This document shows positions 26,282 through 36,087 of a stretch of DNA of 64,000 nucleotides, in pieces; positions within the stretch are counted from its first letter, which is position 1, and every line of letters starts with the position of its first letter. The DNA is taken from NCBI GenBank assembly GCA_937872475.1, contig CALMSY010000005.1, forward strand, positions 124,001 through 188,000. The letters run 5' to 3'. The position numbers and the translations under genes are program-made. This DNA is from 67-14 sp020438345 (GTDB lineage Bacteria > Actinomycetota > Thermoleophilia > Solirubrobacterales > 70-9). The notes under the pieces are model-generated. The model was not told the origin of the DNA. It searched no databases and worked only from the letters and a program-made list of their open reading frames with translations.

Positions 26282-27877
26282 ACCCGCGGTATCCGCCGCA
26301 GGATTCGCAAGCCGACAGTCATCACCGCCGCATACGGCGCTGCCGGGGTCCCGGCATCCGGGGTCAGCGGCATCAGCCTCTGGGCAGCAACGGTCTGTGC
26401 CTCGGTGTATTTGAGGATTCCGTGCTCGCCGTGGCGGCGCCCCATCCCGGATTGCTTCATGCCTCCCATCGGCGCGTCGATCGAGCCGAACGCCGCCGCG
26501 TACGGCTCGTTGATGTTCACCGTACCCGCCTTGATTTGGGGGGCGAGCTTGCGTGCGGCCGAGATGCTTCCGGAATAGATGCTCGCGTTGAGCCCGTAGT
26601 CGGAGTCGTTGATCTGCCCGATCGCCTCTTCGACGTCGTCGTACGGGTAAACCTCAAGCAGCGGCCCGAACGTCTCGTTGGCGTGGCAGTCCATCTCCGG
26701 GGTGACCCCGACAAGCACGGTCGGTTCGAAGAACAGCGGGCCGACATCCGGCCGCGCCCGGCCCCCCGCAACGACCGAGGCGCCCTTGGCGACGGCGTCG
26801 TCGAGATGGGCGATCGTCGCCTCAACCTGCTTGCGCGAGATCATCGACCCGATGTCGGCGTTCCAGTCGAGGCTTCCTCCGAGATTCAGCTTGCCGACGT
26901 GCTCGGCCAGCCGTTTGACGAACCCGTCGTACAGGGAGCGATGCACGTAGATGCGCTCCATCGCAATGCACAACTGGCCGGCGTTTCCGAACGAGCCACT
27001 GACAGCACCCTTGACGGCGCGTTCCAGCCGCGCATCCGGCAGGACCAGCATGGCGTTCTTGCCTCCGAGCTCCATCGAGCAGCCGATCAGCCGCTCGCCA
27101 CAGCGGCCCGCCAGCTTGCGGCCGGTCGCCGTCGAGCCGGTGAACATCAGGAAGTCGGCGAGCTCCACGATTGCTCCGCCGACCAGCGGACCGTCTCCCG
27201 TTACCACTTGTGCCAGGCCCGGCGGCAAACCCGCCTGTTCAAGCAGCTCGAAGGCCCAAAGTGCCGCCAGCGGAGTCTGGGCGTCCGGCTTGGCGATCAC
27301 GCCGTTCCCGGCGACGAGCGCAGCCAGTGCGTCGGTGACTCCCATCGTAAGCGGGTAGTTCCAGGGCGTAATGAAGCCGCAAACGCCGACGGGGACATGG
27401 TGCTCCCAGGCTCTCGTGAGCACCGGGGTCGCGCCGGCCCGGCGCCGGACGCGAAGATGCGACGGCGCGTGCTTGCCGTAGTAGCGCGCGGTCGAAGCTG
27501 TGGCCATCACCTCTTCGAAGGCGTTCAAACGCGACTTGCCGCTCTCCAGCTGGATCAGATCAAGAACCTCGCGCTGGCGGGCGAGCAGCAGGTTGTGGAA
27601 GCGGAGGAGCACCCGCGCACGCCGACGCGCTGGCCAGCGAGCCCATTCGATCTGCGCAAGGCGTGAACGCTGCATCGCCATTTCGACATCTGGTACCTCG
27701 CATGCCGGTACCGACGCCACCAGCTCACCCGTGACCGGCGAGCGGACTTCGAGCCGCTCCGGGTTTCCTCCAGCCACGCTGATACGACGCACGAGACGCG
27801 CAATCTGCTCGGCGCGTTCCTCTGTCAGGAGTCGGTCGGTGAACTCATCAACCGGGGGGCGAAGGCACTTTCAGCCA
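26278..27877 (-). CDS. gabD2: Succinate-semialdehyde/aldehyde dehydrogenase, GabD2-like, frameshifted near the 5' end
   Basis: The catalytic ORF runs from a GTG at 27792 (504 residues): 'GVCGFITPWNYPLTMGVTDALAALVAGNGVIAKPD' (cofactor binding), 'FTGSTATGRKLA', 'SMELGGKNAML' (catalytic Glu) and 'GNAGQLCIAMERIYV' (catalytic Cys). It closely resembles mycobacterial GabD2. The family N-terminus, however, is encoded upstream in two frames: an ATG at about 27877 starts 'MAESAFAP', then a run of six C (27853-27858 on the plus strand as G) shifts the frame, after which 'VDEFTDRLLTEERAEQIARLV' leads straight into the main ORF. One extra C would join them. Either a sequence error, a real null mutation, or use of the GTG with a shorter N-terminus. 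Confidence 0.85.
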
Positions 27878-27962
27878 TGCGGCGATTCTACTCACTGAGT
27901 CGGTTTCGCCGAAACTGGTGACGTGACGCAAGTCAGGCCCCAGGCTCAGGCTGACCGGCTAC

Positions 27963-30815
27963 TCAGCGTCTGTCTCTTGCCACCCGGGCCGATGCCCGGC
28001 GCGTCCCGGAGCTTTGCCCGGCACCGTCGATCGCCACCGCGACGAGGATGTACCGGCCCGTCACGACCTTCCTGCGAACCCGGCGGGGAATCACGATCCG
28101 GCTGACCCCTTCACTGGCCGCGACCCGGAAGGCTTTCGCCTTACGGCCTTGTTGAAGCAGCCGGAGCCTGACAGTTGATGCCTCGGACACGTTCATTGCG
28201 ATCTTCGGTCCGCGGCGTCGCATCGACGTCCTCGCCTTGCCGTTCAGCTTGACCTTCTTCGGATTGATGTCAAGCCGCGCGATGCTCGGAGGCGGGTCAG
28301 TGAATTCGGCCGTCAGGCTGCGGGCCTGGTTCAGGGTGACGGCGCAGGACCCCGTTCCCGAACAGGCGCCGCCCCATCCGTCGAATTTCGATCCCGGGGC
28401 CGGATTGGGGACGAGGGTGACTGTCGTGTCGATCTCGTAGGAGGCGCTGCAGGCTTCCCCGCAGTCGATTCCGCCCGGATCGGATGTGATGCTTCCCCGG
28501 CCGTTGCCGGTCAGGCTGACCGAGAGCTCGCGCCGTTGCGGCACGAACGCCGCGGTGACGCTGAAATCCCGGGTGGCAGTGATTTCGCATCTCTCCGAGG
28601 TGCCACTGCATTTGCCGCTCCAGCCCTGGAACTCCCAATTTGGATCGGCGCTGGCCGTAAGCGTCACGTCGCTGCCGTGATCGAACTCGAGCACGCAGGT
28701 CCCGTCGCAGATGACTGGTTCACCGCTGCCCGAAATGATTCCGACGCTGCCGCCACCGACGATGTTGGCGGTTACCTGCCGCTTCTCCAGCATGAATGTG
28801 GCATCTATGTTCTTTGCCTCGTTCATGGTCACGGAGCATGTGGGCTCCGTCCCCGCGCAGGCACCCGTCCACCCGGCAAATCCGGAGCCTTCGTCCGGCT
28901 CGGCGGTCAGGACCACCTCCGAGTCGATATCGAACCCCGCCGAGCAGCTGGAACCGCAGTCGAGGCCACCGGGATCGGATGTGACGGCACCGCTGCCGTT
29001 TCCGGCCAAATTCAGGTCGAGATTCCGTTTCTGGAGCCTGAAGACCGCCTCGGCCTGCTTGTCCTGATCCATGCCCAGCGTGCACACCACTGCGCCGCCG
29101 GCGCAGAAGCCGGCCCAGTGGTCGAACTCGGATTTTGAGTCAGGGGTAGCGGTCAGGGTGACACTTGTCCCGTGGTCATACGAGAAACAACCTGCCCCGC
29201 AGTCGGAACCGGCCGGGTTGCGGCCAACCGTGCCTCCCGCCTGGCCACCAGCGCTGCCGGTGGTGATTGCCAGGTCCCGCTTCTTCAGGGCGAAGATCGC
29301 CCGAGGACCACGATCCTGGTCCATGGTCACCGTGCATGAGTCGGAGGTGGACATGTCGCATTCGTCGTCCCATTCGACAAAGGTCGAGTTGCTGTCCGGA
29401 GTTGCCGTGACCGTGTAAGTGGTGCCGTAATCGGCCTGGATCTCACATTGGTTCGATGTCGCCGAGCAATTGATTCCCACAGGGTCGGAAAGGATGGCCC
29501 CGTCACCAGGGCCTTCGCGCTCGATGTAGAGACCGCGCTTCTCCAGAGTGAAGATCGCTGACACGTTCTGCACCTGGTTCATGGTTACGGTGCAGGGACC
29601 GGTGCCCGAGCAGGGACCGCCCCAGCCGGTGAAATCGCTGCCGGTGTCCGGGGTAGCAGTCAAGGTGATCTCCGTGTCATACGGATAGTCGGCGCTACAA
29701 GTCGCACCGCAACTGATCCCGGCAAGGTCGGAGATCACGTTGCCTGCACCGTTTCCCGGCTTGGAGACAGCCAGCTGCCGCGGGCCGTAGTGGAACCGGG
29801 CGGAGATGGTCCGGATCGAACTCATAGTTGTGGAGCAGGTGAGCTGGGTGCTGCCGGTACAGCCGGCGATCCACTGGTCGAAGACCGTCCCCGGGGCCGG
29901 GTGCGCGGTGACTACGACCGGCTGGTTCTCGCCGAAGTCATAGAAGCAGGCGTCATGGCCGGTGGTCTCGCCCGTGCCGCAGTCAACACCGGCCGGGGAG
30001 CTCGTGATGTAGCCGTCTCCGTAGCCGACTGCCGACGCCTGGAGGCGCCTGGTCGAGGTGACCTCGTAGGTAACCGTGGCAACTCCGTCGCCGCTGCGGA
30101 CACCGGCAGCGGTCAGAAACCCGGGCGGGCCGTAGCTCGAGCCACCGCCGCCGGGCCCGCCGTTGCCATAGCCAGCCACGCTACCGCCGCCGCCGTAGTA
30201 GCCCCCGCCACCACCGCTCGGTCCGCCATCGCCGCCCTTGCCCAGAACGCCACCAGGCGACCCGCCGCCAGTCTGGCTCGCTCCGGTTCCGGAGGGGGAA
30301 CAGTTCGTGTTGCTTCCGTCATACCCTGTGAGGCCGCCGCCACCTCCCCCGGCCGCGAAGGTATAGAAGCTGAGGCAACTGAAGCCTCCCCCGCCGCCAC
30401 CCGCGGCGACCAGGATCCGATCTGTGAGCGCGGTGCCGACGGAGCGTATGTCGGTCGCCCCACCGCCACCGTAGCCGCCGGACCCGCCGCCGTTGAAACC
30501 CCCGCCGTTGGCGACACCCTGGCCGCCGACCATGATCGTGTACTGGGCATTGGGAGTGACCGCGAAGGTAGCTTTGGACCACCCGCCCAGGCCGGGCCGC
30601 GACGATGCCGGATAGGGGAAGCCCCTGCCCTGAGCGCCGTTCAGTTCAAAGGTGGCTGAGCTGACGCCGTAGGGCACGGTCCACGTCTGGGCCGCTCCCG
30701 TGTAATTGAAGGTGACGGTCTGCGGATCGGCCGAAGCGAAGGCGGGCAGGATCAGGCTGACCCAGACCCCGGCCAGCAACGGAACTACCCCAAAAAGCCT
30801 TCTCAAAACATCCAC
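27963..30815 (-). CDS. Secreted glycine-rich protein with seven beta-type repeats
   Basis: A 950-residue exported protein. Signal peptide about 1-29. Residues 30-250 form a glycine-rich domain ('GGGFNGGGSGGYGGGGATDIRSV', 'GGGGGYYGGGG'). Then seven repeats of ~75-85 residues follow, each with a Gly-rich turn, a Cys pair of the form 'DCGxxCS', 'VTLTATPDxGSxFxGWxGxCSGTGxCxVTMNQ' and 'AxFxLEKR'; this is the divergent InlB B-repeat/'Listeria-Bacteroides' type. The C-terminal ~100 residues are basic and resemble the tail of other surface proteins here. The Cys pairs likely form disulfides. Adhesive or matrix role is inference. Confidence 0.85.
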   Translation of the reverse strand: MDVLRRLFGVVPLLAGVWVSLILPAFASADPQTVTFNYTGAAQTWTVPYGVSSATFELNGAQGRGFPYPASSRPGLGGWSKATFAVTPNAQYTIMVGGQGVANGGGFNGGGSGGYGGGGATDIRSVGTALTDRILVAAGGGGGGFSCLSFYTFAAGGGGGGLTGYDGSNTNCSPSGTGASQTGGGSPGGVLGKGGDGGPSGGGGGYYGGGGSVAGYGNGGPGGGGSSYGPPGFLTAAGVRSGDGVATVTYEVTSTRRLQASAVGYGDGYITSSPAGVDCGTGETTGHDACFYDFGENQPVVVTAHPAPGTVFDQWIAGCTGSTQLTCSTTMSSIRTISARFHYGPRQLAVSKPGNGAGNVISDLAGISCGATCSADYPYDTEITLTATPDTGSDFTGWGGPCSGTGPCTVTMNQVQNVSAIFTLEKRGLYIEREGPGDGAILSDPVGINCSATSNQCEIQADYGTTYTVTATPDSNSTFVEWDDECDMSTSDSCTVTMDQDRGPRAIFALKKRDLAITTGSAGGQAGGTVGRNPAGSDCGAGCFSYDHGTSVTLTATPDSKSEFDHWAGFCAGGAVVCTLGMDQDKQAEAVFRLQKRNLDLNLAGNGSGAVTSDPGGLDCGSSCSAGFDIDSEVVLTAEPDEGSGFAGWTGACAGTEPTCSVTMNEAKNIDATFMLEKRQVTANIVGGGSVGIISGSGEPVICDGTCVLEFDHGSDVTLTASADPNWEFQGWSGKCSGTSERCEITATRDFSVTAAFVPQRRELSVSLTGNGRGSITSDPGGIDCGEACSASYEIDTTVTLVPNPAPGSKFDGWGGACSGTGSCAVTLNQARSLTAEFTDPPPSIARLDINPKKVKLNGKARTSMRRRGPKIAMNVSEASTVRLRLLQQGRKAKAFRVAASEGVSRIVIPRRVRRKVVTGRYILVAVAIDGAGQSSGTRRASARVARDRR

Positions 30816-30954
30816 CCCGATCTCGGCCCCGCCGCACGATTGCTCTGAACGCCTCGGTCCACCCTATTCAAACGGTCCCTCGGCCACAAGAGTCAGCACA
30901 GGGTCTGCCCGCGAAGTCCACCGGCGAAATGTTGATCCAATCGGATCGCCTGGC

Positions 30955-31839
30955 TCAGGCCTCCGGTATTTCCATCCCGAAGCTTTCGAGGGTGATGCTC
31001 TCAGGCTCCGGACCACCACGAACCCCGGAGTCGAGCGCGTCGATCGCAGCGACCTCTTCACCGGTCAGCTCGAAGTCGAAAACTTGGAAATTCTCGGCAA
31101 TCCTCGCGGGCTTGACAGATTTCGGGATCGCCGAGCGCCCTTCCTGGAGGTGCCAGCGGAGCATTACTTGCGCCACCGATTTGCCATAGCGCCCCGCGAT
31201 GTCAAGCAGCGTCTGGTCCTCGAAGGTACTCCTGCCGGAATCCCGGTAGGAGGTGATTCCGCCAATCGGCGACCAGGCCTGGGTCACGATTCCGTGCTCA
31301 CGGTGCAGACTCTGCAGGTCGGCCTGCTGGAAGTAAGGATGGACCTCGATCTGGTTGACCGCCGGCACCACGTCAGTTTCAGCAAGCAGCCTTGTGAGGT
31401 GCTCGGGCATGAAGTTGCTGACCCCGATCGCCCGGACCTTGCCCTGGGCAAGCAGCTCCTCCAGTGCCCGGTAGGCCTCGAGGGTCAGGTCGAACTCCGA
31501 GGGCATCGGCTGGTGAAGCAGGAGCAGGTCGAGCTGCTCGACCTCAAGCTTGCCCCTCGCCTTCTCGAAGGCATGCAGGGTCGCGTCGCGGCCGAAGTCA
31601 CTGATCCATACCTTGGTCTCGATGAATACGTCATCGCGGTCGAGGCCCGAGCGGCGGATTCCTTCACCGACCTCGCGCTCGTTGCCGTAGGCGGCGGCCG
31701 TGTCGATCAGCCGGTAGCCGACCCGCAGGGCCTCGGCGACAGTTGCGGTCGTCTTCTCGGGCGGGTTCTGGAAGACGCCAAAGCCGAGGGCCGGCATCTC
31801 GACGCCATTGTTCAGTTTCAGGTGGGTGTTCATCGTCAT
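30955..31839 (-). CDS. Aldo/keto reductase (2,5-diketo-gluconate reductase-like)
   Basis: A 294-residue NADPH-dependent reductase with the full AKR tetrad: Asp in 'YRLIDTAAAYGNE' with Tyr in 'AAAYGNE', Lys in 'FIETKVW', and His in 'LLLLHQPMP'. 'GVSNFMPEHLTRLL' and the C-terminal cofactor segment 'AIPKSVKPARIAENFQVFDFELT' complete the family pattern. Closest in style to 2,5-didehydrogluconate reductases/AKR5. It lies after cupin and alcohol dehydrogenase genes on the same strand, probably one carbonyl-metabolism operon under the divergent LysR protein. Confidence 0.93.
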   Translation of the reverse strand: MTMNTHLKLNNGVEMPALGFGVFQNPPEKTTATVAEALRVGYRLIDTAAAYGNEREVGEGIRRSGLDRDDVFIETKVWISDFGRDATLHAFEKARGKLEVEQLDLLLLHQPMPSEFDLTLEAYRALEELLAQGKVRAIGVSNFMPEHLTRLLAETDVVPAVNQIEVHPYFQQADLQSLHREHGIVTQAWSPIGGITSYRDSGRSTFEDQTLLDIAGRYGKSVAQVMLRWHLQEGRSAIPKSVKPARIAENFQVFDFELTGEEVAAIDALDSGVRGGPEPESITLESFGMEIPEA

Positions 31840-31901
31840 TTCAGTTCTTTCGTGGTTGGTCTCGAATTGCCCGGTTGAGTGAATTTCTTGACCGAGACTC
31901 C

Positions 31902-32300
31902 TTACGCAGGGTCGTATTCTTCGTCCGTAACCTGCTCACCCCAGGTGACCGGGCTCCCGTCGTCATCCACTTCCTGGATCGCGACGTGCACCATGAACCG
32001 GTCGGGCGAAGCGCCGTGCCAGTGGAGTTCACCGGGTTCGAAGTAGACGCTGTCGCCCGGCCGGACTTCTTCCACCGGTCCATCTTTGCGCCGCACTTTT
32101 CCGACACCTTCAGTTATGAAAATTGTTTGGCCCAGGGGATGTGAATGCCAGGCGGTTCGTGCGCCCGGAGTGAAGTGGACGTTGGCAGCCCGAACCCTGG
32201 ACGGTTCCGGGTTGTCGGCGATGGTGTCGATGTATACATCTCCGGTGAACCAGTCTTCCGGGCCTTTGACTGTCGGGTTTGAGCTTCGTGTTATTCGCAT
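31902..32300 (-). CDS. Cupin-domain protein
   Basis: A 132-residue single-domain cupin. The metal-binding motifs are visible: 'GARTAWHSHPLGQTIFITEG' (two His and later Gln/Glu) and 'PGDSVYFEPGELHWHGAS' (His). It resembles the YhhW/quercetinase-like small cupins such as tetR-associated '(R)-mandelonitrile lyase-like' cupins. Likely an Mn/Fe enzyme or a metabolite-binding protein. Between the alcohol dehydrogenase and the aldo/keto reductase on one strand. Confidence 0.88.
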   Translation of the reverse strand: MRITRSSNPTVKGPEDWFTGDVYIDTIADNPEPSRVRAANVHFTPGARTAWHSHPLGQTIFITEGVGKVRRKDGPVEEVRPGDSVYFEPGELHWHGASPDRFMVHVAIQEVDDDGSPVTWGEQVTDEEYDPA

Positions 32301-32467
32301 TTCGTTCTCCTGTCTCTATCCGGCATCAGGTCAGCCCTGAGAGGCCTTCACCATTTGTCGGCCTCCGGTCCGTACTTCGAAACGGACTCGGCCCTTTTGA
32401 TGAACGGCCAGCTGAAGCAGACTGCGCCGGGTAAACATCTGGCTGTGCTCCGCCTGGATCACCTGAA

Positions 32468-33508
32468 TCAGAGCTCGGCGACCTCGACGAGCGACTTGAT
32501 GGCACGCCGTTCATCCATCGCCGCGTAGGCCTCGGCGATCCCGCCGAGATCGGTCCTGAAGTCGAAGACGCGGCCGGGATTGATTTTCCCTTCGAGCACA
32601 TCTTCGAGCAGCTCCGGGATGTAGGCCCGGACCGGGGCGGCTCCACCGAGGACTCCCCGGTTCTTGTAGAACATCGCTTCGACCGGGAACTCGACTCCGT
32701 GCGGAACCCCTACGTAGCCGATCATCGAAAGCGGCCGGGCGATCGAGATCGCGGTCTCCATGGACTGGCCGGTGCCGACGCACTCGAGGGTGGCGTCGAC
32801 ACCGATCCCGCCGGTGAGTTCCATGACCGCTTCGGTTGCCTCGTCTCCTCGTCCCTCGACGATGTCGGTGGCGCCGAATTCCCGGGCCAGTTTCTGCCGG
32901 TCCGGGTTGCCGCTCAGGGCGAAGATGCGCTCGGCGCCGAGCCGGCTTGCGGCGAGCACGCCGGAGAGACCGACCGCGCCATCGCCAATCACGGCCACGA
33001 CATCACCGGCCTTCACCCGGGCACACATCGCGGCATGGTGTCCGGTGCCCATGACATCGGAGAGGCTGAGCAGTGAAGCCATCATCTCATCCGAGTATCC
33101 GGTGCCTGGAACTTTCACCAGGGTGCCGTCTGCGAGGGGAACCCGCACGGCCTCACCCTGCCCCCCGTCCCCGTTTCCGAGTGGAAAGAAGCCACCGTTC
33201 AGACAGGCGGTCTGGACTCCGTGGAGGCAATGCGGGCAGGTGCCGTCGCTGTATGCGAATGGAGCGATCACCAGGTCACCCTTCGCGATCGAATTCACTT
33301 CCCTGCCGGCATCTTCGACGATGCCAATGAACTCATGGCCGATCGGCCCTGGCTCAAATTCTGAATCTCCCCGGTAGTACCAGAGGTCGGAGCCACAGAC
33401 GCAACTGAGGACGACCTTGACTACCGCGTCGGTCGGATTCTCGATCCGCGGGTCGGGACGGTCGACGATGGAGATTGAACCGGGTTTCTCGAAGACTGCC
33501 GCACGCAT
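32468..33508 (-). CDS. Zinc-dependent alcohol dehydrogenase (MDR)
   Basis: A 346-residue medium-chain dehydrogenase. Catalytic zinc ligands are seen in 'SCVCGSDLWYYRGD' (Cys) and 'GPIGHEFIGIVEDAG' (His-Glu). The structural-zinc lobe is reduced: 'GTCPHCLHGVQTACLNGG' keeps three Cys. The cofactor fold is 'VAVIGDGAVGLSGVLAASRLGAE'. The leading gene of the ADH-cupin-AKR set. The intergenic region to the divergent LysR gene holds a likely operator (33,566-33,586). Confidence 0.93.
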   Translation of the reverse strand: MRAAVFEKPGSISIVDRPDPRIENPTDAVVKVVLSCVCGSDLWYYRGDSEFEPGPIGHEFIGIVEDAGREVNSIAKGDLVIAPFAYSDGTCPHCLHGVQTACLNGGFFPLGNGDGGQGEAVRVPLADGTLVKVPGTGYSDEMMASLLSLSDVMGTGHHAAMCARVKAGDVVAVIGDGAVGLSGVLAASRLGAERIFALSGNPDRQKLAREFGATDIVEGRGDEATEAVMELTGGIGVDATLECVGTGQSMETAISIARPLSMIGYVGVPHGVEFPVEAMFYKNRGVLGGAAPVRAYIPELLEDVLEGKINPGRVFDFRTDLGGIAEAYAAMDERRAIKSLVEVAEL

Positions 33509-33565
33509 TGAAACTCCTGATCTGTTCGGAGGAAAGGAAAGCTCGTTTCATCATGCGTCTCGGTG

Positions 33566-33586
33566 ATCATTTATGCAAATAATGAT
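33566..33586. promoter_or_regulatory. Candidate LysR-type operator
   Basis: Between divergent adh and lysR genes lies a 21-bp interrupted palindrome, ATCATT-9 bp-AATGAT, in a locally AT-rich stretch. It contains the T-N11-A pattern of LysR binding sites and is 26 bp before the LysR start, the usual autoregulatory position. Confidence 0.6.
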
Positions 33587-33611
33587 TGTGGCACTCTGAT
33601 AGAAAATATCT

Positions 33612-34502
33612 ATGGACCCCAGAAGGCTCTTGACTTTCCGGATGGTGGCGCATGAGCGTTCCTTCTCGCGAGCAGCAGCGTCACTGTCTTTGACCCAGCC
33701 ATCCGTCTCGCATCAGGTCAGATTGCTGGAGACCGAGATCGGTTTGCGGCTGCTCGATCGTGGTCGCGGCGGCTTGACCCTGACCCCGGCCGGTGAAGTA
33801 CTGCTCGAGCATGCGGATCGTGTGGCATGGCGGCTGGAGCTGGCCGACAGCCAGATCGCGGCCCTTGGTCAGACGCAACGAAACCAGATTCGGCTCGGCG
33901 GCTTCCCGACTGCCCTGGGAGGCTTCATCCCGGCAGCGATCGGCCGCCTGCGGACAACCAACGACCAGGCACAGGTGCTGCTCGCCGAAGTAACTCCCAG
34001 CGCTCTCGAACCTCGCCTGCTCAGCGGCGAATTCGACCTGGCCGTCAGCTATCAGGACACCCGGGCTGAACGACGCGGATTCGAAGGGACGGAGCGAGTC
34101 GACCTGCTGCGGGAGACCTTCCTGGTCGGCATGCCCGAAACACATCGCCTCGCGGGAGAAGAAGGCCCGGTCCCTTTGACCGAATTCGCCGACGATGACT
34201 GGATCGTGCCTTCGGCCGAGGGGTTTCTGGTTCAGTCGTGTATCGATGCCGGGTTTACCCCCCGCATCGTTTCGATCACCCAGGACCCCATTGCGACACG
34301 CGGTTTCATAAGCCGCGGGTTAGGGGTTGACTGGGTCCCCAGCCTGCTGCTCGACGACTTCCGAAACGCAGTGGCCCTCCGGGTCGAGGGACCGATGCGC
34401 CACCGGGACATCTTCGCCCTGCTCCCGCCCGGAGACCGCCATCCCCTCGCCGCAGAAACGCTGGATGCCCTCCTCAAGACGGCTGCTGAATTCGAAGCCT
34501 GA
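33612..34502 (+). CDS. LysR-type transcriptional regulator
   Basis: A 296-residue LTTR. The winged HTH spans residues 1-60 ('LLTFRMVAHERSFSRAAASLSLTQPSVSHQVRLLETEIGLRLLDR'). Two periplasmic-binding-protein-like effector subdomains follow ('IRLGGFPTALGGFIPAAIGRL' onward). Divergent from the alcohol dehydrogenase-cupin-AKR genes, which it most likely regulates. Its stop is 1 nt from the stop of the convergent antiporter gene. Confidence 0.93.
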   Translation: MDPRRLLTFRMVAHERSFSRAAASLSLTQPSVSHQVRLLETEIGLRLLDRGRGGLTLTPAGEVLLEHADRVAWRLELADSQIAALGQTQRNQIRLGGFPTALGGFIPAAIGRLRTTNDQAQVLLAEVTPSALEPRLLSGEFDLAVSYQDTRAERRGFEGTERVDLLRETFLVGMPETHRLAGEEGPVPLTEFADDDWIVPSAEGFLVQSCIDAGFTPRIVSITQDPIATRGFISRGLGVDWVPSLLLDDFRNAVALRVEGPMRHRDIFALLPPGDRHPLAAETLDALLKTAAEFEA

Positions 34503-34503
34503 T

Positions 34504-36087
34504 CTAGATCTCCAGCCGCGCCTCTTCCAGGTCAATCTCGCGCAGGATCCGGTTCATCGCCTCGTTCGACAGGCTTCCTTCGCTTCTCATCCGGATCAGC
34601 GCCTCACGCTGCGCGCCAAACACAAGCTGGAGTATCTGCTGATACTGAAGCGACTGTTCCTCGTAGCTCTCGTCTTCAGACTCGTCGGCCCGGGCAGCAA
34701 AGCGGCGCTCGCGATACTGGTAATACCGGCGCATCCGGTCGAGAGTGCCGTCGCGGGTCCACTCCTCGTCCTGGAGTGAATCGATTTTCGCGATAGCCGC
34801 GTTGGAAGCGACTATCCGTGCCCGCACCTCCTCACCGGCATCCTCCCCTCCATCAGTCACACCGAGGCGACGAAGCAGATAGGGCAAGGACAGCCCCTGG
34901 ACGACCAGGGTGAAGAAGATCACCGCAAAAGTAAGAAAGATGATCAGGTCACGATTCGGAAAGGCCTCGCCACTGTCGATGGTCAGCGGGATGGCCAATG
35001 CGACCGCAAGCGACACGGCGCCGCGCATGCCGCTCCAGGCAGCGATCAGACGGGAACCGGGATCAACCCGCCGATCCCTCTGAGTCGCCCTCCGGTCCAG
35101 CAGCCGGATCAGATACGGCACAGAAAAGAACCACAACAGCCGTGTGCCAGCCACCGCAATGCTCACGACAAAGCCATAGAGGCAAAGTTCCCCGGCAGAG
35201 AAGCCGGAAAGCCCGTCGACGATGATCGGAAGCTGAAGGCCGATCAAAACGAAAAGGATCGCGTTGACAATGAAGTCCAGGATGTCCCAGACGAAATATC
35301 CCTGAAGCCGGGCCCTTACCGGCAGGACCTTCGGGCCACGAATGCCCATGTAGATTCCCGCCGTCACCGTGGCAAGCACCCCTGACACCCCGATCACATC
35401 CGCGGGAACAAACGCCGCGTAGCCGGTCAAAAGCGAAAGTGTGACGCTGACCTGGGCATCCGGGGTACGACGGCGAATCTCGGCAGCGGTGAAACCAACC
35501 ACCAGTCCAATCAGAACTCCGCCGATGGCACCGAGCACCAGTTCCGTTCCAGCCTCCGCCAGCGAGAAACCCCCGGCTACAACTGCCGCGACCGCCAAGC
35601 GGTAAGCGACGAGGGCGGTCGCATCGTTGAAGAGACCCTCTCCTTCGATGGCGCTGACGAGGCGACGGGGAGCGTTGAGTCGGCGCATGATCGTTGCCGC
35701 CGCGAGCGGATCGGTCGGCGAGACAATGGCACCGAGGACGAATGCCGCCTGCCAGGTCATGCCCGGGATCAGCGTATGCGCGGCAACGGCAACAGCGCAC
35801 ATCGTCACCAGCACCAAGGCGACAGCATTGAGTGTGAGCCCGCGGAGGCTGTCCTTGAGATCGGTGAAGTTCGAATAGATCGAGGCGCCGTAAAGAAGCG
35901 GTGGAAGGAAGATCACCAGGACAACTTCAGGCTCAAGTTCAACCTCAGGCAGGCCGGGAACGAACCCGAGCAGCGCCCCGCCGATCACCAGGACAATCGG
36001 ATATGGCAGTGAAAGAAACCGGGCCAGGGCGCTCAAGCCGGCGATCGCAACGAGCAACCCGGCGATCAGGATTTCAGCTTCCCCCAT
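34504..36087 (-). CDS. Na+/H+ antiporter (CPA1/NhaP-like)
   Basis: A 527-residue monovalent cation/proton antiporter: about 12 TM segments in the first 410 residues, then a ~115-residue cytoplasmic, Glu/Arg-rich helical tail. The CPA1 transport motifs are present: 'FVLGAIVSPTDPLAA', with the ion-binding Asp region, and 'ALVAYRLAVAAVVAGG' after 'GEGLFNDAT' (N-D motif). 'AWSGMRGAVSLAVALAIPL' is the conserved late TM signature. Role in pH and salt homeostasis. Confidence 0.93.
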   Translation of the reverse strand: MGEAEILIAGLLVAIAGLSALARFLSLPYPIVLVIGGALLGFVPGLPEVELEPEVVLVIFLPPLLYGASIYSNFTDLKDSLRGLTLNAVALVLVTMCAVAVAAHTLIPGMTWQAAFVLGAIVSPTDPLAAATIMRRLNAPRRLVSAIEGEGLFNDATALVAYRLAVAAVVAGGFSLAEAGTELVLGAIGGVLIGLVVGFTAAEIRRRTPDAQVSVTLSLLTGYAAFVPADVIGVSGVLATVTAGIYMGIRGPKVLPVRARLQGYFVWDILDFIVNAILFVLIGLQLPIIVDGLSGFSAGELCLYGFVVSIAVAGTRLLWFFSVPYLIRLLDRRATQRDRRVDPGSRLIAAWSGMRGAVSLAVALAIPLTIDSGEAFPNRDLIIFLTFAVIFFTLVVQGLSLPYLLRRLGVTDGGEDAGEEVRARIVASNAAIAKIDSLQDEEWTRDGTLDRMRRYYQYRERRFAARADESEDESYEEQSLQYQQILQLVFGAQREALIRMRSEGSLSNEAMNRILREIDLEEARLEI

